A stretch of 64,000 bases of DNA from Rhizobium sp. ICMP 5592 (GCF_009498525.1 NZ_QSNT01000003.1:699977-763976); one strand, 5' to 3'; shown: positions 42,106-51,151, numbered from the stretch's first letter. The notes: generated by a model not told the origin, from the sequence alone. Numbers and translations: made by a program.

Positions 42106-42135
42106 TTGACTTTTCTCATGCGCAGACAACAATAT
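42106..42135 (+). promoter_or_regulatory. candidate promoter for the TylF-type methyltransferase gene
   Basis: TTGACT (42106-42111) and CAATAT (42130-42135) are 18 bases apart in an AT-rich leader, about 95 bases before the start codon. It resembles a housekeeping-type promoter. The preceding gap of about 180 bases (41926-42105) contains no convincing gene. Confidence 0.45.
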
Positions 42136-42229
42136 TGATGAAGGTAGGAAAATATACTCCAACATACTGACGGTCGCCTTTTCACCTGCATCAGGTAATG
42201 AATTTTTGACCATGAAATTGGAGGAGAAT

Positions 42230-43012
42230 ATGGACAATTTCTTCATTACGAGAGACTTCGACTGGCAGATACGGCGATCGTCCAATATCGACAGGTTTCT
42301 TAATTTGCTCACCAGGCGGTTCGGATTTAACGCCAACACCGCCGACATGATCGACCGATCGATCTACAAATTTACCGGCCTTAAATTTTCGCCGACCCGT
42401 TCGGGAATTTCCACGAATGTGGAGCAAAGAATGAACATGTACCATCTGGTTTCCCAGGCGCTTGCCTATGACATAGATGGAGATCTGGTCGAGGTTGGCT
42501 GCAATGAGGGCCAATCATCCGTGCTCATCACAAAAGTCATAAACAGCTTCAATTCCAATAAGAAACTGCATGTTTATGATAGCTTCGAGGGGCTTCCGTC
42601 AGCACGAAGCGAAGACGGAAACTCCTACAAGAAGGGCGATCTGGCGACATCGCAGGATGTGCTGATCAGTAATTTTGCGGCCCATGGCCTGGAGCCGCCT
42701 GTCATCCACAAAGGATGGTTTGAGGACACGCTCTCGCAGGGTTTGCCGGAGAGGATATGCTTTGCTTACCTGGATGGCGATCTCTACGATTCGATATTGG
42801 TCAGCCTGAAGTATGTGTATCCCCGCCTTTCCAGAGGAGCCGTTTGTCTTATTGACGATTATTGCGATCCAAGCATCAACCCGGATGGTTGGAACCATTT
42901 GCCCGGCGTCAAAAGAGCCTGTGATGAATTCATGGCGGATAAGCCGGAGAAGATTTGCTACATCTATTCCGGCTCGTTCACACATGCGTATTTCCGCAAG
43001 AACCTGAATTAG
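42230..43012 (+). CDS. TylF/MycF-type O-methyltransferase
   Basis: 260-residue protein with a SAM-binding Rossmann fold: LVEVGCNEGQSSVLITKVIN (motif I) and the metal/SAM-linked YLDGDLYDSILVSLKYVYP and LIDDYCDP stretches typical of TylF/MacF sugar O-methyltransferases. These act on glycan or macrolide sugars, so a surface polysaccharide substrate is plausible here. GGAGGAG stands 3-4 bases before ATG 42230, which fixes the start. The gene is visibly AT-richer than its neighbours and overlaps the end of the convergent ABC-F gene by 35 bases, suggesting it was acquired. Confidence 0.88.
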   Translation: MDNFFITRDFDWQIRRSSNIDRFLNLLTRRFGFNANTADMIDRSIYKFTGLKFSPTRSGISTNVEQRMNMYHLVSQALAYDIDGDLVEVGCNEGQSSVLITKVINSFNSNKKLHVYDSFEGLPSARSEDGNSYKKGDLATSQDVLISNFAAHGLEPPVIHKGWFEDTLSQGLPERICFAYLDGDLYDSILVSLKYVYPRLSRGAVCLIDDYCDPSINPDGWNHLPGVKRACDEFMADKPEKICYIYSGSFTHAYFRKNLN

Positions 43013-44597
43013 ACCGCGCCGACAGCTCCAGCCGGCGCGAGACCCCGATACTCTCCAGAAAAACCTCGTCGTGGCTGACGACCAGAAGCGCGCCGTCATA
43101 AGCTCGCAACCCCGCCTCGACGGCGGCGATGGAATCGATATCGAGATGATTTGTTGGTTCGTCGAGGATCAGCAGCGAAGGCGGCGTCGGGCCGCCAAGG
43201 ACACAGGCCAGGCCAGCGCGCAGCGATTGCCCGCCGCTGAGCGTGGAGACGAGCTGAAGTGCTGCATCCGCCCGAAACATGAAGCGGGCAAGGGCGGCGC
43301 GGCAGGCGTTTTCATCCGCTTGTGGGTTGATCCGCCGGAAGTTGTCGCGGATCGAGAGAGACGGATCGAGCAGGCTGACCTGCTGATCGAGCATGGAAAA
43401 TGTGGTCATGACACGCATCGTTCCCGTCCAGGGCTTAAGCTCTCCCGAGATCAGCGCCAGTAATGTCGTCTTGCCCGAACCATTCGCGCCGGTGACGGCG
43501 ATCCGCTCCGGCCCTGTGATGTTGAAAGATAGATCGTGGATGATCGGCTGGTTTGGCCGGTAACCTGCCGTCACGCCGTCGATCGTCAGGATGGTCTTGC
43601 TGGCCGGCAGCCCGGTTGGCGGGAGCTTGATGGACAGGTGCTGGAGGATTTCGATGCGGTGCCGGGCGGCGGTGGCCGCTTCAAGCGCGTCGGCACGCTG
43701 GCGTTCGGCAAGCCGCGTATTCTCGCCGCTGGTCATCTCGCTCCGCTCCTTCATCCCACCCAGCAGGAGGCGCGGAATGCCACCCTTGGCAGCCTTTTTC
43801 TTGCCGGCACTATCTCTTCGCGCCTGTCGCTCCACCGTCGCCTGCGCGGCGCGGGCAACTTCAGTGACGCGCTTTTCGGCATCGGCAAGATCGTGTTCGG
43901 CCGCTGCGAGTTCGAGTGCCTTGCGCTCGCGGTAGTGGCTCCAGTTGCCGCCGTAGCGCGTGGCGCCGAGCGAGGTCAGCTCGACGATGGCGTCCACCGT
44001 GTCGAGCAGTTCCCGGTCATGGCTGACAACGATCGCGCCGCCGCGCCAGCTGGCAAGCAGAGCGATGACGGCGTCCCTGCCCTCACGGTCCAGATTGTTG
44101 GTCGGCTCGTCGAGAATCAGGAAATCGGGGTCAGTGAAGATCAGCGCCGCAAGGCCGGCGCGCGTACGCTGGCCGCCCGACAGTGCCGCAAGCCGCGTCC
44201 GAGGTTCCACATCGAGATTGGCGCGATCGAGCGCGGAGGCCAGACGGGTTTCCAGCAGCCAATCCGCTAGAGCCAGCTCCTCGGCCGTCGCCTCGCCCGC
44301 CTCGGCACGATGAAGAATCGCCAACGCTTCTCCTATCTGGAAGAGATCGGCGATGGTCTCGTCAGGTTCGACCTGAACGCTCTGACGAAGGATGCCGAGG
44401 CTACCCGCGAAGGATACCGTCCCGGATTGGGGCCGCAGCTCGCCGGCAATGAGTTGCAAGAGCGTCGTCTTGCCGACGCCATTGCGACCGACAAGACCGG
44501 TGCGCTCCGCGCCGAAACTCAGATCGAGATTGGAAAAAAGCGGCCGGCCGTTAGGTGTGGACCACGAAAGATTGGAAAGTGTGATGGATGCAGGCAT
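42978..44597 (-). CDS. ABC-F family ATPase
   Basis: 539-residue protein with two fused ATP-binding cassettes and no membrane domain. Walker A: GRNGVGKTT and GANGSGKTT. Signature: ALSGGQRTR and TLSGGQSLR. Walker B: FLILDEPTNNLD and LLILDEPTNHLD. The linker (about 240-310) is lysine- and arginine-rich (RQARRDSAGKKKAAKGG), as in ribosome-acting ABC-F proteins. They modulate translation or protect ribosomes from drugs; which is true here is unknown. The last 20 or so residues lie in the overlap with the TylF-type gene and look unconserved (RSNSGSCGNTHV). Confidence 0.9.
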   Translation of the reverse strand: MPASITLSNLSWSTPNGRPLFSNLDLSFGAERTGLVGRNGVGKTTLLQLIAGELRPQSGTVSFAGSLGILRQSVQVEPDETIADLFQIGEALAILHRAEAGEATAEELALADWLLETRLASALDRANLDVEPRTRLAALSGGQRTRAGLAALIFTDPDFLILDEPTNNLDREGRDAVIALLASWRGGAIVVSHDRELLDTVDAIVELTSLGATRYGGNWSHYRERKALELAAAEHDLADAEKRVTEVARAAQATVERQARRDSAGKKKAAKGGIPRLLLGGMKERSEMTSGENTRLAERQRADALEAATAARHRIEILQHLSIKLPPTGLPASKTILTIDGVTAGYRPNQPIIHDLSFNITGPERIAVTGANGSGKTTLLALISGELKPWTGTMRVMTTFSMLDQQVSLLDPSLSIRDNFRRINPQADENACRAALARFMFRADAALQLVSTLSGGQSLRAGLACVLGGPTPPSLLILDEPTNHLDIDSIAAVEAGLRAYDGALLVVSHDEVFLESIGVSRRLELSARSNSGSCGNTHV

Positions 44598-44722
44598 GGA
44601 TACGAATTTCCCCGGTGACAAGGCTGGAAGGCATTGTGATCGGGTTGAAATCCATTGCGGCACACATCCTGTTGGAACGACGAATGCTGATAATTTAAGC
44701 GACAACCATTTTCAGTTCAAGC

Positions 44723-45295
44723 CTACGCCTCGATTGTGTCGAGGAAGCTGAGGACACGGCGCCATGTCAGATCCGCGGCCTTGGCGTCGTAGCCGGGCAG
44801 GCTGGCGTCGGTATAAAGGTGGCCGCCGCCCGGATAGGTGAAGATATCGGCTGCAATCCCAGATTGTGCGGCAGCCGACCGCCAGGTGGCGACATCCTCC
44901 GCCGGCTCGAAAGGGTCGGGATCGGCGAGATGGAGCTGCAAGGGCAGGCCCTTGCGGGCATTGTCGGCAATGCCCGCGATGCCATGCAGGAAGAGGATAC
45001 CGGCGGTCTGCGGCCGCTTCGGCCAGAGACTTGCCGCGACGGCGGCGCCCATGGAAAATCCGCCAAGGACGGTCGAGGCAGGCAAGCCGGCCATCGCCCA
45101 TGCGGCACGCTCGCAAATGGTCGCCCAGCCGATCTCGTCCTTGAGCTTGAAACCCTCGTCGATCGAGCGGGCGACCAAACCGTCATAGAGATCGGGCGCA
45201 AATGCCTTGTGCCCGGCGGCCTGCAACCGCTCGACGGCCTCGTGCTCAAGCGAGCGCAATCCATAAACGGAATGAAAAAGGATGACTGTCGCCAT
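44723..45295 (-). CDS. dienelactone hydrolase family protein
   Basis: 190-residue alpha/beta hydrolase. Features are TVILFHSVYGLRSLEHEAVE, the oxyanion region, FAPDLYDGLVARSID, and the elbow AWAMAGLPASTVLGGFSMGA. The classical nucleophile elbow (G-x-C/S-x-G) is seen as GGFSMGAAVA with a serine. A catalytic His lies in GGGHLYTD. Substrate unknown, so it may be a general esterase. The start at 45295 is set by GGAG upstream. The gene ends close to the ABC-F gene start, and its stop is about 125 bases after that start codon. Confidence 0.85.
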   Translation of the reverse strand: MATVILFHSVYGLRSLEHEAVERLQAAGHKAFAPDLYDGLVARSIDEGFKLKDEIGWATICERAAWAMAGLPASTVLGGFSMGAAVAASLWPKRPQTAGILFLHGIAGIADNARKGLPLQLHLADPDPFEPAEDVATWRSAAAQSGIAADIFTYPGGGHLYTDASLPGYDAKAADLTWRRVLSFLDTIEA

Positions 45296-45401
45296 TGTCA
45301 AAATCTCCCGCCTGTTAGCTCGGTGGTAACATAAGGCATTCGAAACACATGGCAATTTCCACGAGTGTCTTTTTCGCCACCCAAAGCTTCTACCCGAAAA
45401 G

Positions 45402-45438
45402 AAAAAACCCGGTGTCGGCACTGAGGCCGGACACCGGG
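45402..45438 (-). terminator. rho-independent terminator of the DUF1127 gene
   Basis: CCCGGTGTCGG (45408-45418) and CCGGACACCGGG (45427-45438) form a long stem. On the minus strand the stem is followed by six T residues (the A run at 45402-45407). It lies about 50 bases after the DUF1127 stop. Confidence 0.9.
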
Positions 45439-45490
45439 CAAGAAGCAGGGCTTATTGGCTATCACCCTGCGGGGAAACGTCTGGCCAGCA

Positions 45491-45790
45491 TCAGCGGCGA
45501 ATGCTGTCGAGGCCGAAGAGGCGCGCGCGATGACGCGCCGAATTGCTCAACTGACAGGACGGATCCTCGAAGAAGGTCGAGGTCGTCAGCGCCGATCTCA
45601 GCTCCTGCCGCGTCAGGCCAATATCCATCAACTGGCTGTCGTTCAGCTCATGCAGATAGTTGATCTCGCGGCGATTGCGGAATGTGCGCCAGACCTTTGC
45701 CATCTTTTCGAAAGCAAGCGTCAGGCGTGCCGTCAGGGGCAGCGACGGCTCTGCGTGGCCGAGATGTAGTGTCCGGTCTGTCGTGCTCAT
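45491..45790 (-). CDS. DUF1127 small protein
   Basis: 99-residue protein with a C-terminal YjiS-like DUF1127 domain: KVWRTFRNRREINYLHELND, then SQLMDIGLTRQELRSAL, with the characteristic Arg-rich helix and L-x-D-I-G-L-T-R. Short DUF1127 proteins in alphaproteobacteria are stress-related and bind RNA or modulate metabolism, but this one is longer and unstudied. The start at 45790 was chosen by AAGGA upstream. A leader hairpin lies at 45820-45859 and a strong terminator follows. Confidence 0.85.
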   Translation of the reverse strand: MSTTDRTLHLGHAEPSLPLTARLTLAFEKMAKVWRTFRNRREINYLHELNDSQLMDIGLTRQELRSALTTSTFFEDPSCQLSNSARHRARLFGLDSIRR

Positions 45791-45819
45791 TTCAAGGTCC
45801 TTTCCTTCAGGCACGCGCT

Positions 45820-45859
45820 AGCCGAGCCCCTTCCCGGTGGTGCGGGAAAGGGGTTGGCT
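45820..45859. promoter_or_regulatory. leader hairpin upstream of DUF1127 gene
   Basis: On the plus strand AGCC..CCCCTTCCCG pairs with CGGGAAAGGGG..GGCT, with one bulge. In the minus-strand transcript it would form a stable stem in the leader about 30 bases before the DUF1127 start codon. The role is unknown; translation or mRNA stability control is possible. Confidence 0.45.
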
Positions 45860-45986
45860 GGGAGGAATTCAGTCGGAAGTCTGTCGATTGGTATGCTGAT
45901 TTGCATTAGGAAGATGCCAAACACCTATTGATCAGTCCAACGAATGTTTCTAATGGTAAGCATCAAACTCTTTTATAGGTGAGATC

Positions 45987-46940
45987 ATGTCCGCGCCGCT
46001 TGATAACGATCAGTTGCAGACCTTCATCGCCATCGTGGATTCCGGCAGCTTCACCAAGGCGGCCGACCGGGTGTTCAAGACGCAGTCGGCGGTATCCATG
46101 CAGATGCGCCGGCTGGAAGAGCGCGTCGGCAAGCAGCTGTTCATCAAGGACGGCCGTGGCAACCGGCTGACCGCCGAAGGCGAAAAGCTGCTCAACTATG
46201 CCCGCCGCATCATCCGTCTGAACAACGAGGCGATCGCCGCCTTCGACGACAACCGGCTCGAAGGCACGCTGCGCATCGGCACGCCCGACGATTATGCCGA
46301 CCGCTATATGCCCGAGATCATCGGCCGCTTCGCCAAGACGCATCCGAATGTCGAGCTCTATATCGTCTGCGAACCCTCCGTCGATCTCGCCGAGCGCATG
46401 CATCGCGGCGAACTCGATATCGCGCTGGTCACCCATAATCCGCGCGAGAGAATGTCGGATGTAGTGCGGACCGAGCCGCTGTGCTGGGTCGGATCGGCCA
46501 ATCATCCGCTGCGCGACGACGCGCCCATTCCGCTTGCCGTCGGGCGACGCGACTGCCCGTGGCGCCAGCTTGCCTGCTCGGCGCTCGACACTGGCGGCCG
46601 GGACTATCAGGTCCTGTTCACGAGCTGGTCCTGCACCGTCGTCGCGTCCGCAGTCCTTGCCGGCATGGCGGTGTCGGTGATGCCGGAATCGGCGCTGCGC
46701 ACCGGCATGAAGGTCCTGACCCAGGCCGACGGCTTCCCGCCGCTGCCGCCGGTGCAGATTGGCATCATGAAGCGGCCGGGCCTTTCGGTGTCGTTGATGA
46801 ACGCCATCACCGCCCATATCTCCGCCTGCCTCGACAACATCACGCCGGCGGCGATCGACGATGATCTCGATGGCGAGGTGAAGACCTTTCCGCGCGCCTA
46901 TCCGCGGCTGCGCGCGGGACATATTCTGCCGGGTTGGTGA
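45987..46940 (+). CDS. LysR-family regulator, LrhA-like
   Basis: 317-residue regulator. HTH: DNDQLQTFIAIVDSGSFTKA and TQSAVSMQMRRLEERVGKQL. The effector domain (from about 90) contains RIGTPDDYADRYMPEIIGRF, which fits the LrhA/PecT-like branch. The C-terminal GLSVSLMNAITAHISACLD is typical of the group. AGGTGA lies 6 bases before the ATG. It is divergent from the DUF1127 gene but no target is apparent beyond that. Rhizobial LsrB is a related type, but I cannot assign this one to it. Confidence 0.85.
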   Translation: MSAPLDNDQLQTFIAIVDSGSFTKAADRVFKTQSAVSMQMRRLEERVGKQLFIKDGRGNRLTAEGEKLLNYARRIIRLNNEAIAAFDDNRLEGTLRIGTPDDYADRYMPEIIGRFAKTHPNVELYIVCEPSVDLAERMHRGELDIALVTHNPRERMSDVVRTEPLCWVGSANHPLRDDAPIPLAVGRRDCPWRQLACSALDTGGRDYQVLFTSWSCTVVASAVLAGMAVSVMPESALRTGMKVLTQADGFPPLPPVQIGIMKRPGLSVSLMNAITAHISACLDNITPAAIDDDLDGEVKTFPRAYPRLRAGHILPGW

Positions 46941-46963
46941 GACTTATGGGCAGTAGCTAGAAC

Positions 46964-47608
46964 CTACTGCCTCCCTCCCCCTGCCGGTTCCACTAACAGC
47001 GTCGCCCGGATCACCTGCTTCCATTCGTTGAGCATGCGGACCGCCAGCGCCTTGTCGCTCATGATGGCGAGGCGGACGGAGGCACCGATCAGGTGGCTGA
47101 AGAGCTGGGTGCGGGCCTGCAGATCGATGGAGCTATCGGCCGGGAGGAAGGGCTCGATACCCTTGAGAAAGATTTCGGCGACACGATTGCTGTGCTGGAT
47201 ATTGAGCTTTAGCAGATCCCCGTCCATTTCCGTCCCGAGCCACACGCCCATATAGGCCGGATCCCCACGGAATTCGCGATAGTACCAGTCGATCGTACCG
47301 CAGACGAGATCGATAGCATGATCGAGCGACGTCACGGAGGCGAAGACTTCCTTCGTCTTCTGCTGAACGAGAAGCGCATGCCTGTCGAACAGCGCCGTGA
47401 CGATCGCCGCCTTTTCGGGAAAATACTGGTAGACGGAACCGATCGGCACGCCCGCCACCGCGGCGAGTTCCGTCATCTTCATGGCGCTGACGCCCTTTTC
47501 TGCGATAAGCTGTGCCGCCGCCGCCAGCATGACATCGACGCGCTGAATGCTGCGCTCCTGTTTCGGCTGCTTGCGGAATTCGATGCGGGCAGGTTTTTCC
47601 GGGCTCAT
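46964..47608 (-). CDS. TetR-family transcriptional regulator
   Basis: 214-residue regulator with HTH at about 20-70 (VDVMLAAAAQLIAEKGVSAM, then AVAGVPIGSVYQYFPEKAAI) and a variable C-terminal ligand domain (FFRGDPAYMG-like, RTQLFSHLIGASVRLAIM). It is convergent with the LysR gene and lies downstream of the MAPEG gene, separated by a terminator and about 130 bases that should hold its own promoter. Ligand and targets unknown. Confidence 0.87.
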   Translation of the reverse strand: MSPEKPARIEFRKQPKQERSIQRVDVMLAAAAQLIAEKGVSAMKMTELAAVAGVPIGSVYQYFPEKAAIVTALFDRHALLVQQKTKEVFASVTSLDHAIDLVCGTIDWYYREFRGDPAYMGVWLGTEMDGDLLKLNIQHSNRVAEIFLKGIEPFLPADSSIDLQARTQLFSHLIGASVRLAIMSDKALAVRMLNEWKQVIRATLLVEPAGGGRQ

Positions 47609-47746
47609 GCATTTCCCGTTTCATTGTCACGAAAACGACGCCCCAAGACGCAGGCAAGCTATGCCTCAGACATACCCAATGAACGTAAAGGGGAAAAGTC
47701 CAATTTTACGTGTGAAATGTAATAATACACACCCATGGAGCCGAGA

Positions 47747-47771
47747 AAGGCCGGGGCAGGACGCCGGCCTT
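47747..47771 (-). terminator. hairpin after the MAPEG gene
   Basis: AAGGCCGG and CCGGCCTT form a perfect 8-bp stem with a 9-base loop, about 30 bases after the MAPEG stop (minus strand). On that strand only a short TTTCT follows. Confidence 0.65.
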
Positions 47772-47800
47772 CTATTCGTGAAAATGGCGCTGCTGGCAGC

Positions 47801-48238
47801 TCAGGCCGGCATGGTCTGCGTAACGGCCAGCCAGACGGCAAGCCAAGCCCACATGCCACCAAGGACGATATAGCCAAGGGCGAAGAGTGGGCTGCGATAG
47901 CGAAGATTGTTGCTAGTGACATGCACGTAGGCGTGGGCGTAGCGCGTGGCGACGAAGATCCAGGCAAGAATTACGGCCGGCAGATTATCCGCCTGGGCGA
48001 TGAACAGCGTGATACAGCACGCATGGAAGAGGACGGGGAGCTCGAACTGATTGGCGATGCTGTTGCGTACCGCCAGGCTTTCCGTCGGCTCGGCGGCAGC
48101 ATGGTTTTCGCGAAACTGTGAGGGTCGGATCTTGCCGGCCTTGACCAGATCGCGGCGGCGCAAACCCAATAGCCCGTAGAGAATATAGACAAGCCCAACA
48201 TGGGCCACCATGGGCCACAACATTTCATAACCGGTCAC
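47801..48238 (-). CDS. MAPEG family membrane protein
   Basis: 145-residue four-helix inner-membrane protein. Features are GYEMLWPMVAHVGLVYIL, FRENHAAAEPTESLAVRNSI and NQFELPVLFHACCIT, and VATRYAHAYVHVTSNNLRYR, the last being the MAPEG consensus region (R-x-x-H-x-x-x-x-x-x-N). MAPEG proteins of bacteria have glutathione-linked or eicosanoid-like enzyme roles, but most are unstudied. The gene follows the unknown membrane-protein gene by 43 bases and ends at a hairpin. Confidence 0.85.
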   Translation of the reverse strand: MTGYEMLWPMVAHVGLVYILYGLLGLRRRDLVKAGKIRPSQFRENHAAAEPTESLAVRNSIANQFELPVLFHACCITLFIAQADNLPAVILAWIFVATRYAHAYVHVTSNNLRYRSPLFALGYIVLGGMWAWLAVWLAVTQTMPA

Positions 48239-48281
48239 GCCGCCAACTCCTTTGCGATTTCAAAGCGGCTGAAGCGACCGC

Positions 48282-48875
48282 TCAGGACGGTCTGGATCCG
48301 CCGGGAGACAGGTAGCGAAAAATCGAGAACCGGGCCAGCAGAATGATGGTGATGACAAGCGACAGGAACTTCAGCCGCACGATGATCGGTAGCAGGCCCG
48401 AGAGAAATGTCACCGTGCCGTCCGACGGCGTGGCCGGCGGATAGAGCATCAGGCCAGCGATATTCTCGGTATAGTCGACAATCCCATAAAAGACCGGCAG
48501 GCAGAAAATGACTGCGGTCGCGCCCGGCGGAATGGGGCGGCCGAAGAAGAAACCGCCAGGGCCGATCAGGCGCATCAGGCAAAATAGCAGTCCGGCCAGC
48601 ACCAGCGGAAAGACCAGTTCCGGACCCAGATACAGGGAATGCAGGATGGCGGCAGGATCGGGGTGATCCTTGAGGTAGCGCACCATGGCGACGACATCTT
48701 CGGCCTCATAGCCGCCGATGCGCGCATCCAGCATCTGCTGGCCCGCTGACGCATCGCGAAAGGCCGTGACGAAGCCCGCATAAATCCAGGCGAACAGCGC
48801 CAGAGACAGGGCAGCGAGCACCGCCGTCAGGCCCTGCAGGGGCCTGACATTGCCTTCATCAGCGCCATTGCGCAT
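48282..48875 (-). CDS. membrane protein of unknown function
   Basis: 197-residue protein with about four hydrophobic helices (LTAVLAALSLALFAWIYAGF, then LVFPLVLAGLLFCLMRLI, ATAVIFCLPVFYGIVDY, and FLSLVITIILLARFSIF). A polar loop (about 45-75) lies between the first two. It starts 3 bases after the guaB stop and is therefore probably translated from the guaB transcript. I do not recognise a family, and no role in purine synthesis is implied beyond linkage. Confidence 0.72.
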   Translation of the reverse strand: MRNGADEGNVRPLQGLTAVLAALSLALFAWIYAGFVTAFRDASAGQQMLDARIGGYEAEDVVAMVRYLKDHPDPAAILHSLYLGPELVFPLVLAGLLFCLMRLIGPGGFFFGRPIPPGATAVIFCLPVFYGIVDYTENIAGLMLYPPATPSDGTVTFLSGLLPIIVRLKFLSLVITIILLARFSIFRYLSPGGSRPS

Positions 48876-48878
48876 CGA

Positions 48879-50363
48879 TCAGCCGCCGGAGCCCGGATAG
48901 TTCGGGCTTTCGCGGGTGATGGTGACATCATGGGCATGGCTTTCGCGCAGGCCGGCGCCGGAGATGCGTACGAAAGTGGCGCGCTCCTGGAAGTCCTTGA
49001 GATCGGCGCCGCCGACATAGCCCATGGCCGCCTTCAGGCCGCCGGCGAGTTGGTGCAGCACGCCCGAGACCGGCCCCTTGTAGGGCACCTGGCCTTCGAT
49101 GCCTTCCGGCACCAGCTTCAGTGTATCGCGCACTTCCGCCTGGAAGTAGCGATCGGCCGAGCCGCGCGCCATGGCGCCGACGGAGCCCATGCCGCGATAG
49201 GCCTTGAAGGAGCGGCCCTGATAGAGATAGACCTCGCCCGGGCTCTCATCCGTGCCGGCCAGCAGCGAGCCGACCATGGCGGCGGATGCGCCGGCGGCAA
49301 TCGCCTTGGCCAGGTCGCCGGAATACTTGATGCCGCCGTCGGCGATAACAGGGATGCTCTGATCCTGCGCGGCCTGAACTGCCGACATAATGGCGGCGAG
49401 CTGAGGCACGCCGACACCGGCGACGATACGGGTCGTGCAGATGGAGCCGGGGCCGATACCGACCTTGACGGCGTCCGCGCCGGCATCGATCAGCGCCCGC
49501 GTGCCGTCATAGGTGGCGACGTTGCCAGCCATGATACGAACCGAATTGGTGAGCTTCTTGACGCGCGTGACGGCATCGAGAACGCGCTGCGAATGACCAT
49601 GGGCGGTGTCGACGACCAGAAGGTCGACGCCGGCATCGATCAGCCGTTCGGCGCGCTCGAAGCCGTCGTCACCGACACTGATGGCGGCGGCGGCGCGAAG
49701 GCGGCCCTGCGCATCCTTGGAAGCGTTCGGGTTGAGCTGCGACTTTTCGATGTCCTTGACGGTGATCAGGCCGATGAGACGGCCCTCGCCGTCGACGACC
49801 AGCAGCTTCTCGATGCGGTGCGTATGTAGCAGGCGCTTGGCTTCCTGCTGCTGTACGCCGTCGGCAACCGTGATCAGGTTTTCATGGGTCATCAACTCAT
49901 GGATCTTCTGCTCCGGATTGGAGGCGAAGCGGACGTCACGGTTGGTGAGGATGCCGACCAGGCGCTGCGACTTCTCAACGACAGGGATGCCGGAAATGCC
50001 GTGGGCCTTCATCAGGCCGAGCGCGTCGGCGAGCGTCGCGTCGGGGCCGATCGTCACCGGATTGACCACCATGCCGCTTTCGAACTTCTTGACCTGGCGG
50101 ACCTCTTCGGCCTGCTGCACAGGGGTCAGATTGCGGTGGATAACGCCGAGGCCACCGGCCTGGGCCATGGCAATGGCAAGACGGCCTTCCGTGACCGTAT
50201 CCATGGCGGCCGACATGATCGGCAGGTTGAGTTCGATATCCTGGGCGATGCGGGTGGCGATATTCGTCTGGCCAGGCATGACCTCGGAGTGTCCCGGCTG
50301 CAGGAGCACGTCGTCGAAGGTAAGGGCATCTAACCCGGTTGACGTTTCAATAATGCGTGCCAT
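48879..50363 (-). CDS. guaB: IMP dehydrogenase
   Basis: 494-residue enzyme oxidising IMP to XMP with NAD, the rate-limiting step of GMP synthesis. Features are ALTFDDVLLQPGHSEVMP, two CBS domains (about 95-210), VVDTAHGHSQRVLDAV, the catalytic loop GIGPGSICTTRIVAGVGVPQ with C309, and the flap region with EGIEGQVPYKGPV. The start at 50363 (MARIIETSTG) follows AAGGA. It leads a run of minus-strand genes (membrane protein, MAPEG). No riboswitch-like leader was seen. Confidence 0.96.
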   Translation of the reverse strand: MARIIETSTGLDALTFDDVLLQPGHSEVMPGQTNIATRIAQDIELNLPIMSAAMDTVTEGRLAIAMAQAGGLGVIHRNLTPVQQAEEVRQVKKFESGMVVNPVTIGPDATLADALGLMKAHGISGIPVVEKSQRLVGILTNRDVRFASNPEQKIHELMTHENLITVADGVQQQEAKRLLHTHRIEKLLVVDGEGRLIGLITVKDIEKSQLNPNASKDAQGRLRAAAAISVGDDGFERAERLIDAGVDLLVVDTAHGHSQRVLDAVTRVKKLTNSVRIMAGNVATYDGTRALIDAGADAVKVGIGPGSICTTRIVAGVGVPQLAAIMSAVQAAQDQSIPVIADGGIKYSGDLAKAIAAGASAAMVGSLLAGTDESPGEVYLYQGRSFKAYRGMGSVGAMARGSADRYFQAEVRDTLKLVPEGIEGQVPYKGPVSGVLHQLAGGLKAAMGYVGGADLKDFQERATFVRISGAGLRESHAHDVTITRESPNYPGSGG

Positions 50364-50540
50364 TGCCAATTCCTTCGTCTTTGAAAAGCAGGACGGCTCC
50401 GGAACGAATCGTCTACCGGGCGATCTTGCAAGTGTTGCTTGGAAGTTGGCGAGGGCTGGTAACACGTCTATGACAGGAAGGGAATAGTAAAATGCGCCGG
50501 ATGGCCGCAGGCCAGCCCGGACGCAAATGCATAGCCGGTC

Positions 50541-51131
50541 TCAGCGCTCGTCCACTGAGGAAGCAATAGCCCCGGCCTTTCGCCCGATCGCCTCGACAAT
50601 TCGCGCCGAGAGAGCCGGGTCGGAAACGGCGCGCGCCATAGTTACGCCGCCGGAGAGAAGGGCGAGAAGCGCAATTGCATCCTCCTCGCGCGCCGTGGCT
50701 GAATTGCCCGTCAGGCCGGAGGCAACCTCCTCGATGATACGGCGCAGCTCGACTTCGTAGGCCGCTCGCGTATCCGCATCTGCACGCATGACATCGGGAG
50801 AGAGGCTTGGCAAGGCGCAGCTCTGGCCGAGCGCACAGGAGAGTTTCGGCCCGAGATAATAGCCTACGAATGCTGCAAGCCACCCTTTACCCTTCTGCGC
50901 TTTCAAAGCCGATACGCCGAGCCGTAGCTCCTCAAGCCCCGCCAGAACCGCCGCTTTGAAAGCTTCGCCCTTCGATTTGAAGTGCCCATAGAACGCGCCA
51001 TTCGTGACGCCTGCCGCCTTGGTCAAAGCGTCGATGCCGGAACCGCCATAGCCTTCCTGGCGGAAAATCTCGCCAGCGGCATTGAGGACGCGCATGCGCG
51101 TTTCGAGCTTGTGTTCCGTACTATAGCGCAT
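50541..51131 (-). CDS. TetR-family regulator, divergent from tautomerase/VOC genes
   Basis: 196-residue repressor-type protein. HTH: MRVLNAAGEIFRQEGYGGSG and ALTKAAGVTNGAFYGHFKSK, the TetR family signature with the GAFYGHF recognition helix. The C-terminal domain includes KGWLAAFVGYYLGPKL and LGQSCALPSLSPDV. The start at 51131 (MRYSTEHKLETRM) fits the family. It is divergent from a tautomerase and a VOC gene, with two strong repeat elements between them (51152-51211), indicating autoregulation and control of those genes. Confidence 0.87.
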   Translation of the reverse strand: MRYSTEHKLETRMRVLNAAGEIFRQEGYGGSGIDALTKAAGVTNGAFYGHFKSKGEAFKAAVLAGLEELRLGVSALKAQKGKGWLAAFVGYYLGPKLSCALGQSCALPSLSPDVMRADADTRAAYEVELRRIIEEVASGLTGNSATAREEDAIALLALLSGGVTMARAVSDPALSARIVEAIGRKAGAIASSVDER

Positions 51132-51151
51132 GGCAGCCTTCTTTAAGAGCA

